Source: Muscardinus avellanarius (lineage: Eukaryota > Chordata > Mammalia > Rodentia > Gliridae). From it: DNA of 64,000 nt. Location of the stretch: assembly GCA_963383645.1 (NCBI GenBank), contig OY726558.1, positions 185,807,634-185,871,633 of the forward strand, in the 5' to 3' direction. The notes beneath the pieces are model-generated. The model did no database searches, was not told where the DNA came from, and saw only the letters and a list, made by a program, of their open reading frames with translations. The translations under genes and the position numbers were made by a program. Shown here one piece after another: positions 47,470 to 58,972 of this stretch (position 1 is the first letter of the stretch; each line of letters opens with the position of its first letter).

Positions 47470-47660
47470 AATCCTGGTGAGATGGTGCATGCTCAAAATC
47501 TCAGTATATGGGAGGCGGAGACAGCAGGATCATAGGTTCAGGGGCCAGCCTTAGCATTAGTAAGATTCTGTTTTAATATATAAAGGGCTGGGGAGGTAGC
47601 TCAGAGGTAGAATGCCCCTGGGTTCAATCCCCAGTACTAAAAATATAAAAATAAAAAAAG
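47470..47660 (+). mobile_element. B1-dID SINE, old
   Basis: cctggtgagatggtgcatgc, ggggccagccttagcattag, gggctggggaggtagctcag and ggttcaatccccagtactaa with an A-rich tail. Confidence 0.9.
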
Positions 47661-47757
47661 AGTTCTAACTTAGGGTATCTCATGAAAGTTAGCCAATTGC
47701 CATAGTGTATCTGCCATATTTCTGACTCTGTTGGGAGAGAAAATTAGCTCTCTCTGG

Positions 47758-47970
47758 CTACCATTCACTGAGTGCCCACCAAGTATTCTATATTAAACTT
47801 TACATACATAGGTCCCATTTAATCTCTAACTACTATGGAAGGATAGGTCATTTCTGCCTCATTTTTGCCTGATGTGTAAACTGAGGCTCAGGGAGGTTGC
47901 ATGGCTTACTCCACGTTTTGCAGTTATGAAGAAGTACCAGGGGGACACGCATGAACTGGAGATGACTGAG
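47758..47970 (-). mobile_element. MIR SINE, antisense
   Basis: attcactgagtgcccaccaa, ggtcccatttaatctctaac, gtgtaaactgaggctcaggg and aggttgcatggcttactcc are a reversed MIR. Confidence 0.85.
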
Positions 47971-48654
47971 CCAGGCAACCCCAGAAGCCTGCTACCCTTC
48001 TCCCCAAAGTGAATAGACAAAGGTACATGCCATGGGTGGTAATAAGGCAGGCACTTAGCCAAGGGAAACCAGGCAGGTCCACTGGCTGACACAGGGACAG
48101 AAGGGAGGAATTTGGTCGCTGGAATTGGGATACAAAGTCAGGGACTGATTGACAGAAAGGCTCACATGGTGGTGAGCGTGTGGAATGGTCCGAGGGCTGA
48201 TGTGTTTTCCTGGTGCAGGTCAGAGCCTTGGGAAGGTCTCAGGTGGCCTCAAGTGTTGGCACTACAGGAGGCTCCAGGCATCCGTCTGGACTTGGCTCGG
48301 TGTAGAGCTCAACTTTACTGCCTGTATAAAAAGAACATTTTATGTTTGTCTTAAAACTGTGGACGATTACACCATTATGTATTTCCTGAGGGAGGAACTT
48401 GGGTGAAGACTGTGGCTCGGTTATTCCATAGCACTTTGGGTAGGAAATAAGCTGTGCTTATACCTTATTATTCTGTCCATTGTGATTTTTTTTCCATCAG
48501 TAATGAGTTTTGCCAGAATTTTCTTAAGGAAAAATCATAAAAGTTGAATATAAGAACCCAAGATTTTTATCTACAATTTTAAATTTATCATATATCTTTA
48601 GAGTTTGCCATGTCTTATTGGTCATTTTAAGATTTACTTGTGAAAAATAATTTT
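47971..48654. other. Unique sequence, nothing recognised
   Basis: Open frames at 48112-48406 have no recognised family. Confidence 0.5.
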
Positions 48655-48785
48655 AAGCTGGGCATGGGGTGCACACCTGTAATCCCAGTACTGGGAGGCT
48701 GAGGTAGGAAGATCGCAGGTTTGAGGACAGCCTCAGCTATGTAGCGAGACTCTCACCAACTTAGTGAAACCCTGTTTCAAAGCAA

Positions 48786-48820
<35 letters not shown>

Positions 48821-48890
48821 ATAGGGCTGGGGTATATAGCTTAAACGTAAAATACCCTAGGTTCAATCGTCAGTACCACAAAAAAATTAG
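48655..48890 (+). mobile_element. B1-dID SINE with expanded linker
   Basis: agctgggcatggggtgcaca, ctcagctatgtagcgagact and aacttagtgaaaccctgttt, then (AAAT)n, then gggctggggtatatagctta. The linker between the halves carries about ten AAAT units (48785-48822). Confidence 0.92.
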
Positions 48891-49099
48891 TGATAATTTT
48901 ATATTTAACTGTGGGACTTCCTTAACAGGAACTACTCTTTAAAAGACAAAACCTTTTATCTGTTAAATCTTTATAGTTCCTCTAGTTTCCCACATCCAAA
49001 GAACATAGGTCACAGTAGACATATCACAAAAATTTTATCTCTAGAAGAAGGTGGTTAAATAAAGAATGTGCTCAATCATTTAACATTTTCTTTTTTTTT

Positions 49100-49345
49100 T
49101 TTGCCTGACACATAAATACCATTTATTATGTAGAGTGATAAGGTCTGGAGGAGAGTAATAATAAGAACAGCATATATTCACTCTGCTCAGTATTCCACAC
49201 ACGGCATCGCACGTCATCTTTACCACAACCCAATGCTGAGGAAATATTATTATTCTTGCTTTATCCATAAAGATGGTAAAGTCCAGACAAATCAAATAAC
49301 TTGAACGAGGCATGCTAGGATGTGATATAATCCCTGGGTTCATCT
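49100..49345 (-). mobile_element. MIR SINE, antisense
   Basis: ataccatttattatgtagag, catctttaccacaacccaat, tccataaagatggtaaagtc and caaatcaaataacttgaacg fit a reversed MIR. Confidence 0.75.
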
Positions 49346-49974
49346 CTGTGGCCTAAGATTGGTGAGTTGAATGCTGAGAGAGCGGGAGGGCACCTGTTAG
49401 CCTCTCCAGAGGAATTCAGCAGAAAGCAGGATTGGTGGGGTGCCATGCAAAGAAGGTAGGAATCTGGACCAAAAAGACAACATGTAAGTCCAAGGCAGTA
49501 GAGAAGAACAGTGTCCCGAGAAGGCTCTGGTTCAGCTGGAAAGATTCATAGACATGGAGTGGGCCCAGGACAGAGGAAGAAGGCTTCAGACAGATGAGCA
49601 GGTGAGCAGACAGGAGGCAGGTGACTGGTGACAGTGCATGTTAGCAGCCAAGGGTCAAGATGCGCATGTGGTGAAGTAGGGGAACCAGGGGAACTGGAGG
49701 TCTGTGCAGATAGAAATTGCTTTGGAATCTAGCAATAAGAGAAACCACCAAGCAGAAAGACCATCCTGGGCTTTTTATGGGAGAATAGCTGACCACCTCT
49801 GTATTATTTTTCTTCTGGGAAATCTTGAAGGAAAGTGGAGGTAAGAAGAGAAGAAGATTTAGGAGATATATAAACTTTCTGGCTGACCAGTAACAAACAA
49901 ATAATTAAAGGCCAAAGTGATAGAGATGGTTCTTGTGCACTGTTTGTTTTATTTTGGCAAAATATGTTTAACCA
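49346..49974. other. Unique sequence, purine-rich
   Basis: May include decayed L2 (49490-49700) but the match is too weak to call. Confidence 0.4.
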
Positions 49975-50165
49975 AATTGACCATTTTTAACCATTTTAAG
50001 CATGCAGGTCGATGGCATTAATTATATTCACAATTTTGTGCAGTCATCACTGCTACCTGGTTCTGAAATTTTTCATTATCCCAAACAGGAACTCTCTACC
50101 AATAAGCTATATCTCACCAATATTTTTAGCAACTCTACTTGACCCAGTCTTTCCAAAGTATTTAA
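49975..50165 (-). mobile_element. Ancient L1 3' UTR fragment, antisense
   Basis: ttgaccatttttaaccattt, tggcattaattatattcaca, attttgtgcagtcatcactg and catcccaaacaggaactctc-type text is the reversed 3' region of old L1M elements. Confidence 0.75.
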
Positions 50166-51212
50166 TTATCTTTCTTTTTAAGCTAATATCTAATAGGTTG
50201 TTCTTTATTAAAAACAACATAAGCAAGTCCAAAATCAAATACAACTGATTCTTTGCAAACATAAAATTCAAGTCTTAGTTACTGGTGTTGCTGGGCCATT
50301 TGAGTAGCCTACCTGAGCCCAGGTGACCAAAGTAACATGGGCATTCTCACAGATACTTTGTAGAAAAAGTGGAGAGTTGGTTAATCTGAAAAGTTAGATA
50401 TATCTATGTTTGTGGGACTGTTTTTACAGAATTTTATCTTTGGTAAGACATAATTAAGTTAAAAAATATATTCTCCATTTTGAGTGAGCTTTGGAAAGCC
50501 AGTCTACTAATAGAATTATACCAGAGTCAAGATAAGGCCCTGTACCTACACCTAAATAGCAGTCACAATCCCAGTAGAAAATGAACAGGATTAGCTGCAC
50601 CTCTTAAGTATCAGACTTACTCATACGGAAAGTAAGAATTGGATCTTCATAAGAACCCACCCTCTCCTTCCTATGTGACTCAGTCTTATTCTAAATAGGC
50701 TGATTGTTTGAAGGAAAATTCCAAATCCTCAGTGTTTGCATTGGATCTTGGCAGTCACCTTTATAAGCATGGCCTTGGGAAAAAAAAACCCAGGAGGATT
50801 CAGAAGTCTAGCTGTATTTATTTCAGAATAAAACTGAGTTAAAAAAAAAAAAAAACATAGGCATCCTCCCAAAGAAGGCTTGGGGGAACTCATGAAGGGA
50901 ACACTTACAAGAAACTGAGGCAGTGAATTCTGAAATTCTAACTTCAAAATTCTCTCTCCAAGCCGGATTGGCCTTGTTCCTTATAAATCAAATTGATTAA
51001 AGTAGAAATTACAGATTCAAATTTATGGTCGAGCTAAGAAAATGAAAACAGATTGATGGGTCAGAAGAGAGGCGGCCACATAACTCAACTTCTTTTTTCA
51101 GCATTAAGCATTTATTAATTGAACTGGTGCCTCATTGAAAAAGATGCTGCTCCTTTAAAAAAAATAATGTTACTTATTAACAAGTTTTGCTTTAAAAACA
51201 AAGCATCTTAGC
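50166..51212. other. Unique sequence, nothing recognised
   Basis: Poly-A runs at 50840-50855 and 51158-51165. No exon or repeat recognised. Confidence 0.5.
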
Positions 51213-51350
51213 TGCGCACAATGTCACAGACCTGTTGGAGGCTAGTCTAGGCAACAATGAGACCCTGTCTCAAAATTAAAAATACAAAGAGCTGGAAATG
51301 TTGTTCAGTAGTTGAGCATCCCTGGATTCAATCCTCAGTACCACATAAAG
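51213..51350 (+). mobile_element. B1-dID SINE, internal deletion
   Basis: agctgcgcacaatgtcacag, gaggctagtctaggcaacaa, tgagaccctgtctcaaaatt and gagctggaaatgttgttcag. The B1 half is about 60 bp short. Confidence 0.85.
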
Positions 51351-51415
51351 AAAGAAAAAGAGAGCGCCTTATCTGTCATCAAAAATGTTTAAGAATCAGT
51401 TCAAATCTAAGAATT

Positions 51416-51636
51416 AAGCCAGGCATGGTGGCGCACCCTTGTAATCCCGGCATTTGAGAGGCTGAGACAGGAGGATCCTGGTTCCCAGACAGCCTCCTCT
51501 ACTTAGTGAGGCCCTTTGCAACTCAGCGAGACCCTGTTTCAAAATAAAGAATGAAAAAATAGGACAGGGCACGTAGCTTGGAGGTAGAATGCCCCTGGGT
51601 TCCAACCCCAGTACTGCAAAACAAAAAAAAAAAATT
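51416..51636 (+). mobile_element. B1-dID SINE, full layout
   Basis: gccaggcatggtggcgcacc, cctctacttagtgaggccct and gggcacgtagcttggaggta. The target duplication aaatctaagaatt is at 51403-51415 and 51637-51649 (13 of 13). Confidence 0.95.
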
Positions 51637-51660
51637 AAATCTAAGAATTGATCTTACTAT

Positions 51661-51780
51661 GAATTGATGTATGCAACAAATATATATTGAGCACCCACTA
51701 CAGGCCAAGTATTGTCCTGGGTACCAGTTACAGTAGTGAACACAGTAGGCACACTTCTCCCTTATGGAATTTAAAATTCA
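51661..51780 (-). mobile_element. L2 3' end, antisense
   Basis: gcaacaaatatatattgagc, acccactacaggccaagtat, tgtcctgggtaccagttaca is the reversed L2 terminus. The SINE at 51785 truncates it. Confidence 0.7.
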
Positions 51781-51784
51781 CCGG

Positions 51785-51988
51785 AGTTGGGAGTGGTGGC
51801 ACACGCTTGTAATTCCAGAACTTGTGAATCTAAGACAGGAGGATCGCAGGTTCAAGGCCAGCTTCAATAAACTTAGTGAGGCCCTTCGTAATGTAGGGAG
51901 ATCCTATTTAAAAATAAGAAATAAAAAAAAGACTGGGGTGTAGTTCAGAAGTAGAATGTCCCTGGATCCAACCCTCCTCCCCCCAGAA
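51785..51988 (+). mobile_element. B1-dID SINE, full layout
   Basis: gttgggagtggtggcacacg, aacttagtgaggcccttcg and gactggggtgtagttcagaa. The 3' end is C-rich. Confidence 0.9.
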
Positions 51989-52136
51989 AAAGTTTATAGG
52001 GAGAAAAAGGCCAAATATAGATAAGACATATATAGTTCCATGTAGGTATTTGTATATGATAAGTTTACAATATACATCATTAGATATATGAAGTTTTCAG
52101 AGAAAAATATAGGTATCTTATTTATTTTTTCTATAT

Positions 52137-52137
<1 letters not shown>

Positions 52138-52197
<60 letters not shown>

Positions 52198-52373
52198 TAC
52201 TGGGGTTCCTGGAAGCCCTTCTACCTCCGGGCTACATTCCCAGACCTATTTTATACTTTTATTTTTTTTAAATAGGGTCTCTTAAGCCAGCATGGCTGGC
52301 TTTGAACCTGCGAGGTCCTCCTGTCTCCGCCTCCCAAGCGTGGGGATTACAAACATGTGCCACCATGCCCTGC
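52138..52373 (-). mobile_element. B1-dID SINE, hairpin subfamily, B-box-loss subgroup
   Basis: The (TG)n tail is followed by gtactggggttcctggaagc. Hairpin arms are at 52284-52291 and 52295-52302 with loop atg. The target duplication ttttctatata is at 52127-52137 and 52374-52384, so the TG array is inside the insertion. Confidence 0.95.
52140..52196. repeat. (TG)n microsatellite in SINE tail
   Basis: About 28 pure TG units, the purest dinucleotide array in the window. Confidence 0.98.
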
Positions 52374-52385
52374 TTTTCTATATAA

Positions 52386-52455
52386 ATTTTTAAATTTTTT
52401 ATTGGTGCATTGTAGTCATGCATCTTAATGGGTATAAGATGGTGGTGTGACTTTT
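52386..52455 (-). mobile_element. L1 3' tip, antisense
   Basis: aaattttttattggtgcatt, gtagtcatgcatcttaatgg matches the L1 3' terminus also seen at 3548. Only about 70 bp. Confidence 0.55.
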
Positions 52456-52686
52456 TATTTATTTATTTTTATTTTTATTTTTTTGGTGGTAGTGGGGGTG
52501 GAACCCAGAGACTTTCTACCTCCGTGCTATACTCCCAGACCCATTTTTTTATATTTTATTTGGAAACAGGGTCTCACTAAGTTGCTGAGAGCCTCACTAA
52601 GTAGCTGAGGCTGGCTTCGAACCTGTGCGATCCTCCTGTCTCAGCCTCCCAAGTGTGGGGTTTACAAGCGTGCGCCACCACGCCGT
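52456..52686 (-). mobile_element. B1-dID SINE, pre-deletion intermediate
   Basis: The ID half is gtagtgggggtggaacccag. The centre is full length (gggtctcactaagttgctga, gcctcactaagtagctgagg) but is followed by ctggcttcgaacctgtgcga and gtgtggggtttacaagcgtg, wording otherwise typical of the hairpin subfamily. Confidence 0.93.
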
Positions 52687-53699
52687 ATTTATGACTTACC
52701 TCATAATACAGAATAAGAATCCTCTCCACCAGGCATTCGCCAGGGCCCAGCCCTGACCAGTGTCTGTACCATTTTATGGGGCACCTTACTTCTGCTGTGA
52801 GCTGAGTGTCTGCTGCATCCACAGTGGCCAGGAGGCCCCAGACTGAGAGAGAATGATCTGCCAGTTAGCAAGGTGAGAAACAAATGGAAGGGAATTCTCC
52901 ACACACACACTGACTGGTTCTTTTCCATCCCCCTGCTGGTCTTAGAGGAAAGGACAAATATTACACATAATGCTCACTTCATGTCCTGGTGACCTAGAAA
53001 GGAAGAAGCAGCAAGGCATAGCAATGCTCTAAGGATGCTGAGCCCAGAAACAGGGCAGAGAGAGGTATCATTGAGAGCCTTTGAACCCCAGTGCTTTCCA
53101 CTTTCCCTTGGCACTTTTTCCCAGGACCCTGGGCCCTACAATGGCCACAGGCTTGGCCACAGGCTCCTGGCTGCTACCTTCCCTATTAGGAAGGAGAGGG
53201 TTTTATCATAATAAAAGGCTGTCTCCTAGGAATCCACTAACCCAGCAACCGCAGTTCTGAGAGGAGGTGAGTGGTTGCTTCTTCTCTGATCAAAGGTTTT
53301 TAAAAGACAAAGCAAAACCATTTCCATTACAAAGAAATCAGGCTGCAACCTGCAAGGTTCCAGTTCCCCTTAGGCAGGAGAAGGGAGCTATGGTGGGTGC
53401 TAGGATGTCCCACCCACATCCTCTGTAGCTGTTCTGAGGACTAGCTGCCCTTCTTTCAGGGAAGGGACTATCCCCATCTCAAAGCTAGTGAGTGACACAG
53501 GGTCAAAAGCCTGGGTCACCCTGTTCTTAATCGTAGATCAACTCTGTGCTTTGTAGCCTCCCTGGCTCTGAAGGCCACACTGGCCCCCAGCCCACACCTG
53601 CTCTGCGCTCCCTTGCTCTCTGGACTGGTCTCAGCCTCTCCTGGGGTCTGTCCTAGGACAGGAGCTAGTGGCTGTCACCACTTCCTGTCTTCAGGACCT
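52687..53699. other. Unique sequence, possible MIR remnant
   Basis: 53430-53570 (gggaagggactatccccatc, ctagtgagtgacacagg) may be a reversed MIR. The rest is unrecognised. Confidence 0.4.
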
Positions 53700-53860
53700 C
53701 CGCTAAGCACTTTACACACTTAGCTCATTGCATTTTCACTCAGCACCTCTTGATATTAAAGGCAGTGATACTCAAAGAGGTCAAAGAGTTTTCCTCAGTG
53801 TCTCCAAAGTAGTCAGTGGTAGAAGGGCCCTACCCAACCCAGATTCAGCCTCTTACTTTT
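53700..53860 (-). mobile_element. MIR SINE, antisense
   Basis: gctaagcactttacacactt, agctcattgcattttcactc, aaagaggtcaaagag and agtcagtggtagaagggcc follow a reversed MIR. Confidence 0.8.
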
Positions 53861-53981
53861 TGAGCTTACAGTTGCTTTATTTTTTTTTAAATTGGTCAGA
53901 AAGAACAGCCCTATTTGTCATGCTGAGTAACAAGCATCCCCAGGGTCCCCTTAAACCTGTGCTGTTAGAAGGGTCCTAATG

Positions 53982-54203
53982 AGCTGGGCATGGTGGCAAA
54001 TGCTTGTGATCCCAGCATTCGGGAGGCTGAGACCAGAGGATCATAGTTCGTGGACAGCCTTAGCTATTTAGCAAGGCCCTTTGCAACTTACTGAGACCCT
54101 ATTTCAAAAATAAAAAGACTAAAATATAGGGCTGGAGGTATAGCTCAGAGGTACAATGCCCCTGGGTTCCATCCCCAGTACTTAAAAAATAAGGGGGACA
54201 GGG
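53982..54203 (+). mobile_element. B1-dID SINE, full layout
   Basis: agctgggcatggtggcaaat, ccttagctatttagcaaggc and gggctggaggtatagctcag. The target duplication agggtcctaatg is at 53970-53981 and 54204-54215 (12 of 12). Confidence 0.95.
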
Positions 54204-54215
54204 AGGGTCCTAATG

Positions 54216-56899
54216 TTTGTGGCTGAAGTTTTACCTTACCTAGCCTGGAAGCTCTGTCCTGTGATTTCCTTGAGAGATGTTTATCTTTCCTGAAAATTTC
54301 AAGAGATTGTATTTGCATCAAGGACCTAAGTGGTTGAGATGTTTTCTTTCTTATTTTTTTTTCTTCTGTGTGGAGGGAGGCTTAACTGTGCCGACTGAAT
54401 AGAGTCTCTTTCTCTCCTCTGTACAAAATAGTCTGGTGGGAGTGGTCAAGGAGGAGGAGGTGTCATGGGCCCCACAGAAGAGAGGATCCTTCCCTGTTGG
54501 CTGAGGCAGGAGGAATGTGCCTTCCCTGGAGGTCCCATCACCCCTCAAGCCTGCAGACAGGGGTAGGGGTGGGATTGTCCACCCAGAGATGTCTCCTTCC
54601 CCGCCACCACCTATCATTTTACTGAATGTCATGAAGATCAGGATTTGTTGAATATAACTAAATTAGCAAGAGATAATAGAGTCTGAACACATAACCCCTC
54701 TAGCAATGTCAATGAAAGAGTAAATCTTCCAGATAAATTAAAAAAAAAACTTTAAAGGATCCAAACTTTAAAAATTGTGTTTAACATGCCTTCCCATTAA
54801 TTTTACACAAAAGAAAATTTAACTTTTTTTCTAGTGAGACAATGTCAATATTATGCTGATCTCATAGGTGCCAGTTGCCGGAAATACAATGTCATCTTCA
54901 AGTCTGCTAAGGCCATGATCTCAGAGAGGCACACCGAATGGCCTGGTATGCATGTTGGTTGATGAGGGCTCTCTCTCACACTCTCTCTTTCTTACTCTCT
55001 CTACATCCATCCTCTCAGTTCTTGGTTATTTGGTTAACATGCCAGGGCTCTTCCACTTTAATATCTGCCATAACAACCAGGATAAAAATCAAGCTAGTGG
55101 AGTAGTTTTTAGTTTCACACAAGACACAAAGCCATAATTCAACAATACCGACTTACAGAACCATCCACCTGCTGATTGGTTGGCTCTCCTGGCACCGGCC
55201 TCTGTCTTTTCTATAAAGTGTTAACTCATGTATAATTCTCTTCTAAGTTCCTTCCCTCCCAGTGTCACCCCATTCCCACTGCTCTGGCAAAGTCCCCTTA
55301 AGGGACTGTTGTCTTAAAAAATGTCATGGTCATCAAAAAGACAAAGAAAGGCTAAGGAATTCCCCAGATTAGAGGCCACTCAGGATACATGGCGGTGGAT
55401 ACCATACAGAATCCTAGACTGGTCCTGTGCTCAAGAAAATTCTATGAAGGTTACAACATTAGATTACAGACAGTAGAATAAACACATTGTGTTAGTGTTA
55501 AACCTACTAAGGTTAATGGTTGTACATGTAGGCTTGTAAGAGGTAAGTAATCCTTATTTTCAGGAAATGTACACTGAAATATTCAGGAATAAATGACATA
55601 AAGTTTACTACTTCTTCTCAAATAGTATTTGATATCTGTATTAGCATAGAGATATTAATATATGTATATTCACCTATATACATTCTCAAAAAGTTCCCAA
55701 ATGGTATAAGTGAAATACACTGGCGTACAAATATTGATGCATATGCATTCTCTCCCATATTTGTGTAGCTATTGCTATAGTGATAGAGATATATACATAC
55801 ATATGTGCACACATATATATTTACATGAGAAATACAGAAAAATCAGCTAAAACAAACAAGGCAAAATATCAATAATAAGTGATTCTGGATAAAGGCTACA
55901 CAGGGCTCTGTGTGCCATGCTTTCAACTTTTCTTTAAGTTTGGGATTATTTCCCGAAGAAAACTAACAAAAAAAATGCTTTCTAAGATGCAACTCTGAAG
56001 TCGTAGGATTGGATTCTGCGTATGGCCCCTCGGAAGCTGTCTCCTTATTTGCATATATGTCTGAAGACGGCTTCCACGTGGTAGGCATGAGCATGTCATG
56101 AGGAAGGAGTAGATGCTGGAAAACCTGGGTGAGGATGGATCCTGTGGAGTCTAAGTATAAACCTCCTTGGTATTTCATGAGTGTTTCGTGACATTATACG
56201 GGCGTGTCGGCAGCGGGGGCTTGCAAAGTGGGGCGTAGGGAGTACTGTCTCTGACTTGAAGCCGCGTTGTGTTTCCATTGCAGGCATTGGCCAGGTACCT
56301 AGTAAACTTAAGAGACACAGGAGGATCTTCAGAGAGTTGAGATGGCAGACTCATGCTGCAATGATTCAGAGAGTGAATGACGCTCTTGGAAGGGGCCTCT
56401 GGTTCCAATATGTCATCATTAGGATAAAGCTGAGATGGAAGTAGGGAACAAGAAACACCTTAAGCTGAAGAAAGAAAAAAAATAGAAGCAAGGTTGAGAG
56501 TAGCAAGGAAATGGAGACTTATCTTTCCATTTATATAAATCCAATCCTCCCAGCCCAGCCTTTCCTGTCTCCTCTATTGATGAGCAGGTCTGCAGAGCTC
56601 CCAGCAGGGAGTTCCTTTTCAGAATTGGAGATGCTGAATTAAGTCTCCAAGGGGAAACCGCAAAGGTAACAAATGGAGTGACTATGGAAGGCATCTGGGA
56701 ACCAAACCCAGATAATGGAAAAATGATGCCCATATGAACTAAATTTCTTCATGTACAGAACAGAGCGCGCGTGTTAGAGCTGTGTGAAAAATATCCTCTT
56801 GTAACTTGATTGGGAAGACAGCTAGTTAGCACCAAAAGAACATCCGTGGCCACATTTTCTCCTCCCCTCACCCTTCACAGTCCACAGCTTTACAGTTCC
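54216..56899. other. Long unique stretch
   Basis: 2.7 kb with no repeat I can name except a short CT-rich patch (54970-55005) and TA-rich text (55650-55830). The local CpG cluster at 56200-56275 is too small for a CpG island. No exon recognised. Confidence 0.5.
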
Positions 56900-57140
56900 T
56901 ATAAAAAATAAGTTTGTTTACAGGAAAATGGCCCCCTTGATCGTCAGCTAATTTATTTTATGTAGCATGTATTTATTTCAGCATGCTACGATATTTTACA
57001 CAGAGGCTGCATAAATCCACTGCTGAAATGCAGCCACCTCTGGGGGAAACAAAAATGCGCTAACAGATAAATGGCCCCCACTGCAAGCTAGTTAATCTTT
57101 GGGGCAAATAACAGAACAATCTATAAAGTACGGATGGATT
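56900..57140. other. Candidate conserved non-coding sequence with inverted repeat
   Basis: Contains the exact inverted repeat GTAGCATG (56962-56969) / CATGCTAC (56982-56989) with a 12-nt loop, then complex text (ctgctgaaatgcagccacct). It could be an ancient repeat I cannot name or constrained regulatory DNA. Confidence 0.35.
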
Positions 57141-57574
57141 TTGAGTAGCTGGAACTTCACTCTCTGGGTTGGCATTTTGCCACATGGTGAGGATAAAGCG
57201 TCTGGTCTTCCTAAAAGTGCCGTGGGATTCCTAATAGCCCCGGGTGTTTTGCTCCTCGTTTTTCTCTGTCGTCAGGAAGATGGAGTGCCAAGGGGACAGC
57301 TGGGGTCTATGTTTAGTACTAGCTTGAGGGAAAGGGTACCACATAGTCAATCACTTCCCACATAATCCAGATCCCCCCCAATGGATTAGTCAATGTGCCA
57401 GTAAAATATGGGCTGGCGTTCCCCAGGCCGTGAGGAGCTCAAAACAAACCAGCTAGATGTTGACGGTGTTGAGATACGTGTGGGCATTGTGGTGGGCGTA
57501 TGTCCACTGTACGTGAGGACACAGCCTTTACGGATATGGCGCCCTGCCGGGATCACCTCACAGGCCTAAGGAAG
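57141..57574. other. Unique sequence, nothing recognised
   Basis: The open frame 57099-57365 has no recognised family. Confidence 0.45.
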
Positions 57575-57670
57575 CCTGGTTAAGAGCACAGAGAACTGGA
57601 CGTCCAACTCCTGTTGTGCCCACTCTGGGTTTCTCGGTTTTCACATCAGAAGTTAGAGTTGAGTATGAGT
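57575..57670 (+). mobile_element. MIR fragment
   Basis: gttaagagcacagagaactg, caactcctgttgtgcccact and tttctcggttttcacatcag resemble MIR with an internal gap. Confidence 0.5.
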
Positions 57671-58106
57671 CCTAGTCGGGGGTCCCAGGTCCACAGGAAA
57701 GATATTAGAGAAATAAAAGTGTCAGTATAAGACAGCAAGTTCTGAATCTTGTGCTTCTAAACACATGCAGGCTTAGTGGGATGACCGAGGAACTTGTGGA
57801 ATCCAAAATTGAAACTCTAATTCTTGGGAAACAGATAGTTTGGCCAAGTGCTCTATGAACAAGCATTCTGACAAATATATTTGACATTATGAGACTCCTT
57901 TTTATGTGTGTGTATGTCTGCATGTATTATGTATGTGTATGCATGTATATACACACATATATGCATACGCATATGTAATATATATACACACATCACACAT
58001 AGATACATATTCCTCCACTTACCTTTTTTATTCAGCTCCAGAACCATCGTGAGTTCAGTCTTTATTGTCACAATTAAAAAAGAAACCATAATTCGAAGGG
58101 TTTGTT
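57671..58106. other. Unique sequence with impure TATG/CATA tract
   Basis: An impure tgtatg/acacat/atatac tract lies at 57904-58003. Confidence 0.6.
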
Positions 58107-58335
58107 AGCAGCTCTGCCACGGTTTCCTAATAGTTTGTGTAGTTTCTAATGACCCTAGTGCCACACAGGAGGCCTTTGTAATGGAGCTGTGTCACCGCGG
58201 GAGCTGTGCAAAGTGAGTGTTACTTAATCACAGCCGCCAAAGATGAAAAATGTAGTATTTCTGAAGGAAGCCGGTGAGGCTGTAATTTTAAAATGCCACA
58301 CATGTAACATGGTGCAGGAGGAGGCTTCCATTTCT
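58107..58335. other. Candidate conserved non-coding sequence
   Basis: Repeat-free complex sequence (gttacttaatcacagccgcc, ggctgtaattttaaaatgcc). Constraint is inferred only from texture. Confidence 0.3.
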
Positions 58336-58605
58336 AGCCTTTTACTTTTATCCCCTGGTTTGAATATGCTTTTGGCAAAAATAAAACAAAAAACTTTCTA
58401 AATGGCTTTCATAATAAGAAAACTTGAGGCAAAAGGAACCATATTGACTGTGCTGTAGAATATGAAAACGTGACCCAGTGAGTGTGTGTTGTGCAGGGAA
58501 GGGCCATGGGTGGGGAAAGCATCTGAGTGCAAATCACTGGTACCTAGTGGACTAGCCTGTGTGATAAGAATAAAATACTTAAAAATGCTCTTTAGAGCCA
58601 GTGAG
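58336..58605. other. Unique sequence, nothing recognised
   Basis: No repeat or exon recognised. Confidence 0.45.
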
Positions 58606-58765
58606 GTGGTCCGTGACGATAATCCCAGTGACTCGGGAAGCTAAGGCAGAAAGAAGGATTGCAAGTTGGAGGCCACTTAGCCTAAACAACTTAGCTCAAG
58701 CCCTAGCTCAAACAATGAAAAGGGCTGGGGATATACCTCAATGGTAGAACAGCCCTGAACTCAGT
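58606..58765 (+). mobile_element. B1-dID SINE, 3' part displaced
   Basis: gagccagtgaggtggtccgt, ggaagctaaggcagaaagaa, agggctggggatatacctca and ccctgaactcagtg, where it is broken by the next SINE. Confidence 0.8.
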
Positions 58766-58972
58766 GACCAGGCATATGCCTATAGTAGTACTAGGGAGGC
58801 TGAGACAGGAGCATTACAGGTTCAAGGGCAGTTTCAGCAAATTAAAAAGACCCTTAGAAACTTACTGAGAACCTGTTTCAAAGTAAAAAATAAAATAAAA
58901 TAAAATAGGGCTGAGGTGATGCTCATAAACAGAACACCCCTGAATTCAATCCCCAGTACAAAAAAAAATTCA
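58766..58972 (+). mobile_element. B1-dID SINE, tandem or nested
   Basis: gaccaggcatatgcctatag, ggctgagacaggagcattac, acttactgagaacctgtttc and gggctgaggtgatgctcata. It starts inside the ID half of the previous copy. actcagtg on the left and attcagtg on the right may be the target duplication. Confidence 0.85.

Noticed and set aside
56195..56275. Local CpG cluster as a promoter
   Set aside because: Less than 100 bp, only a handful of CpGs, and no accompanying exon or core promoter.
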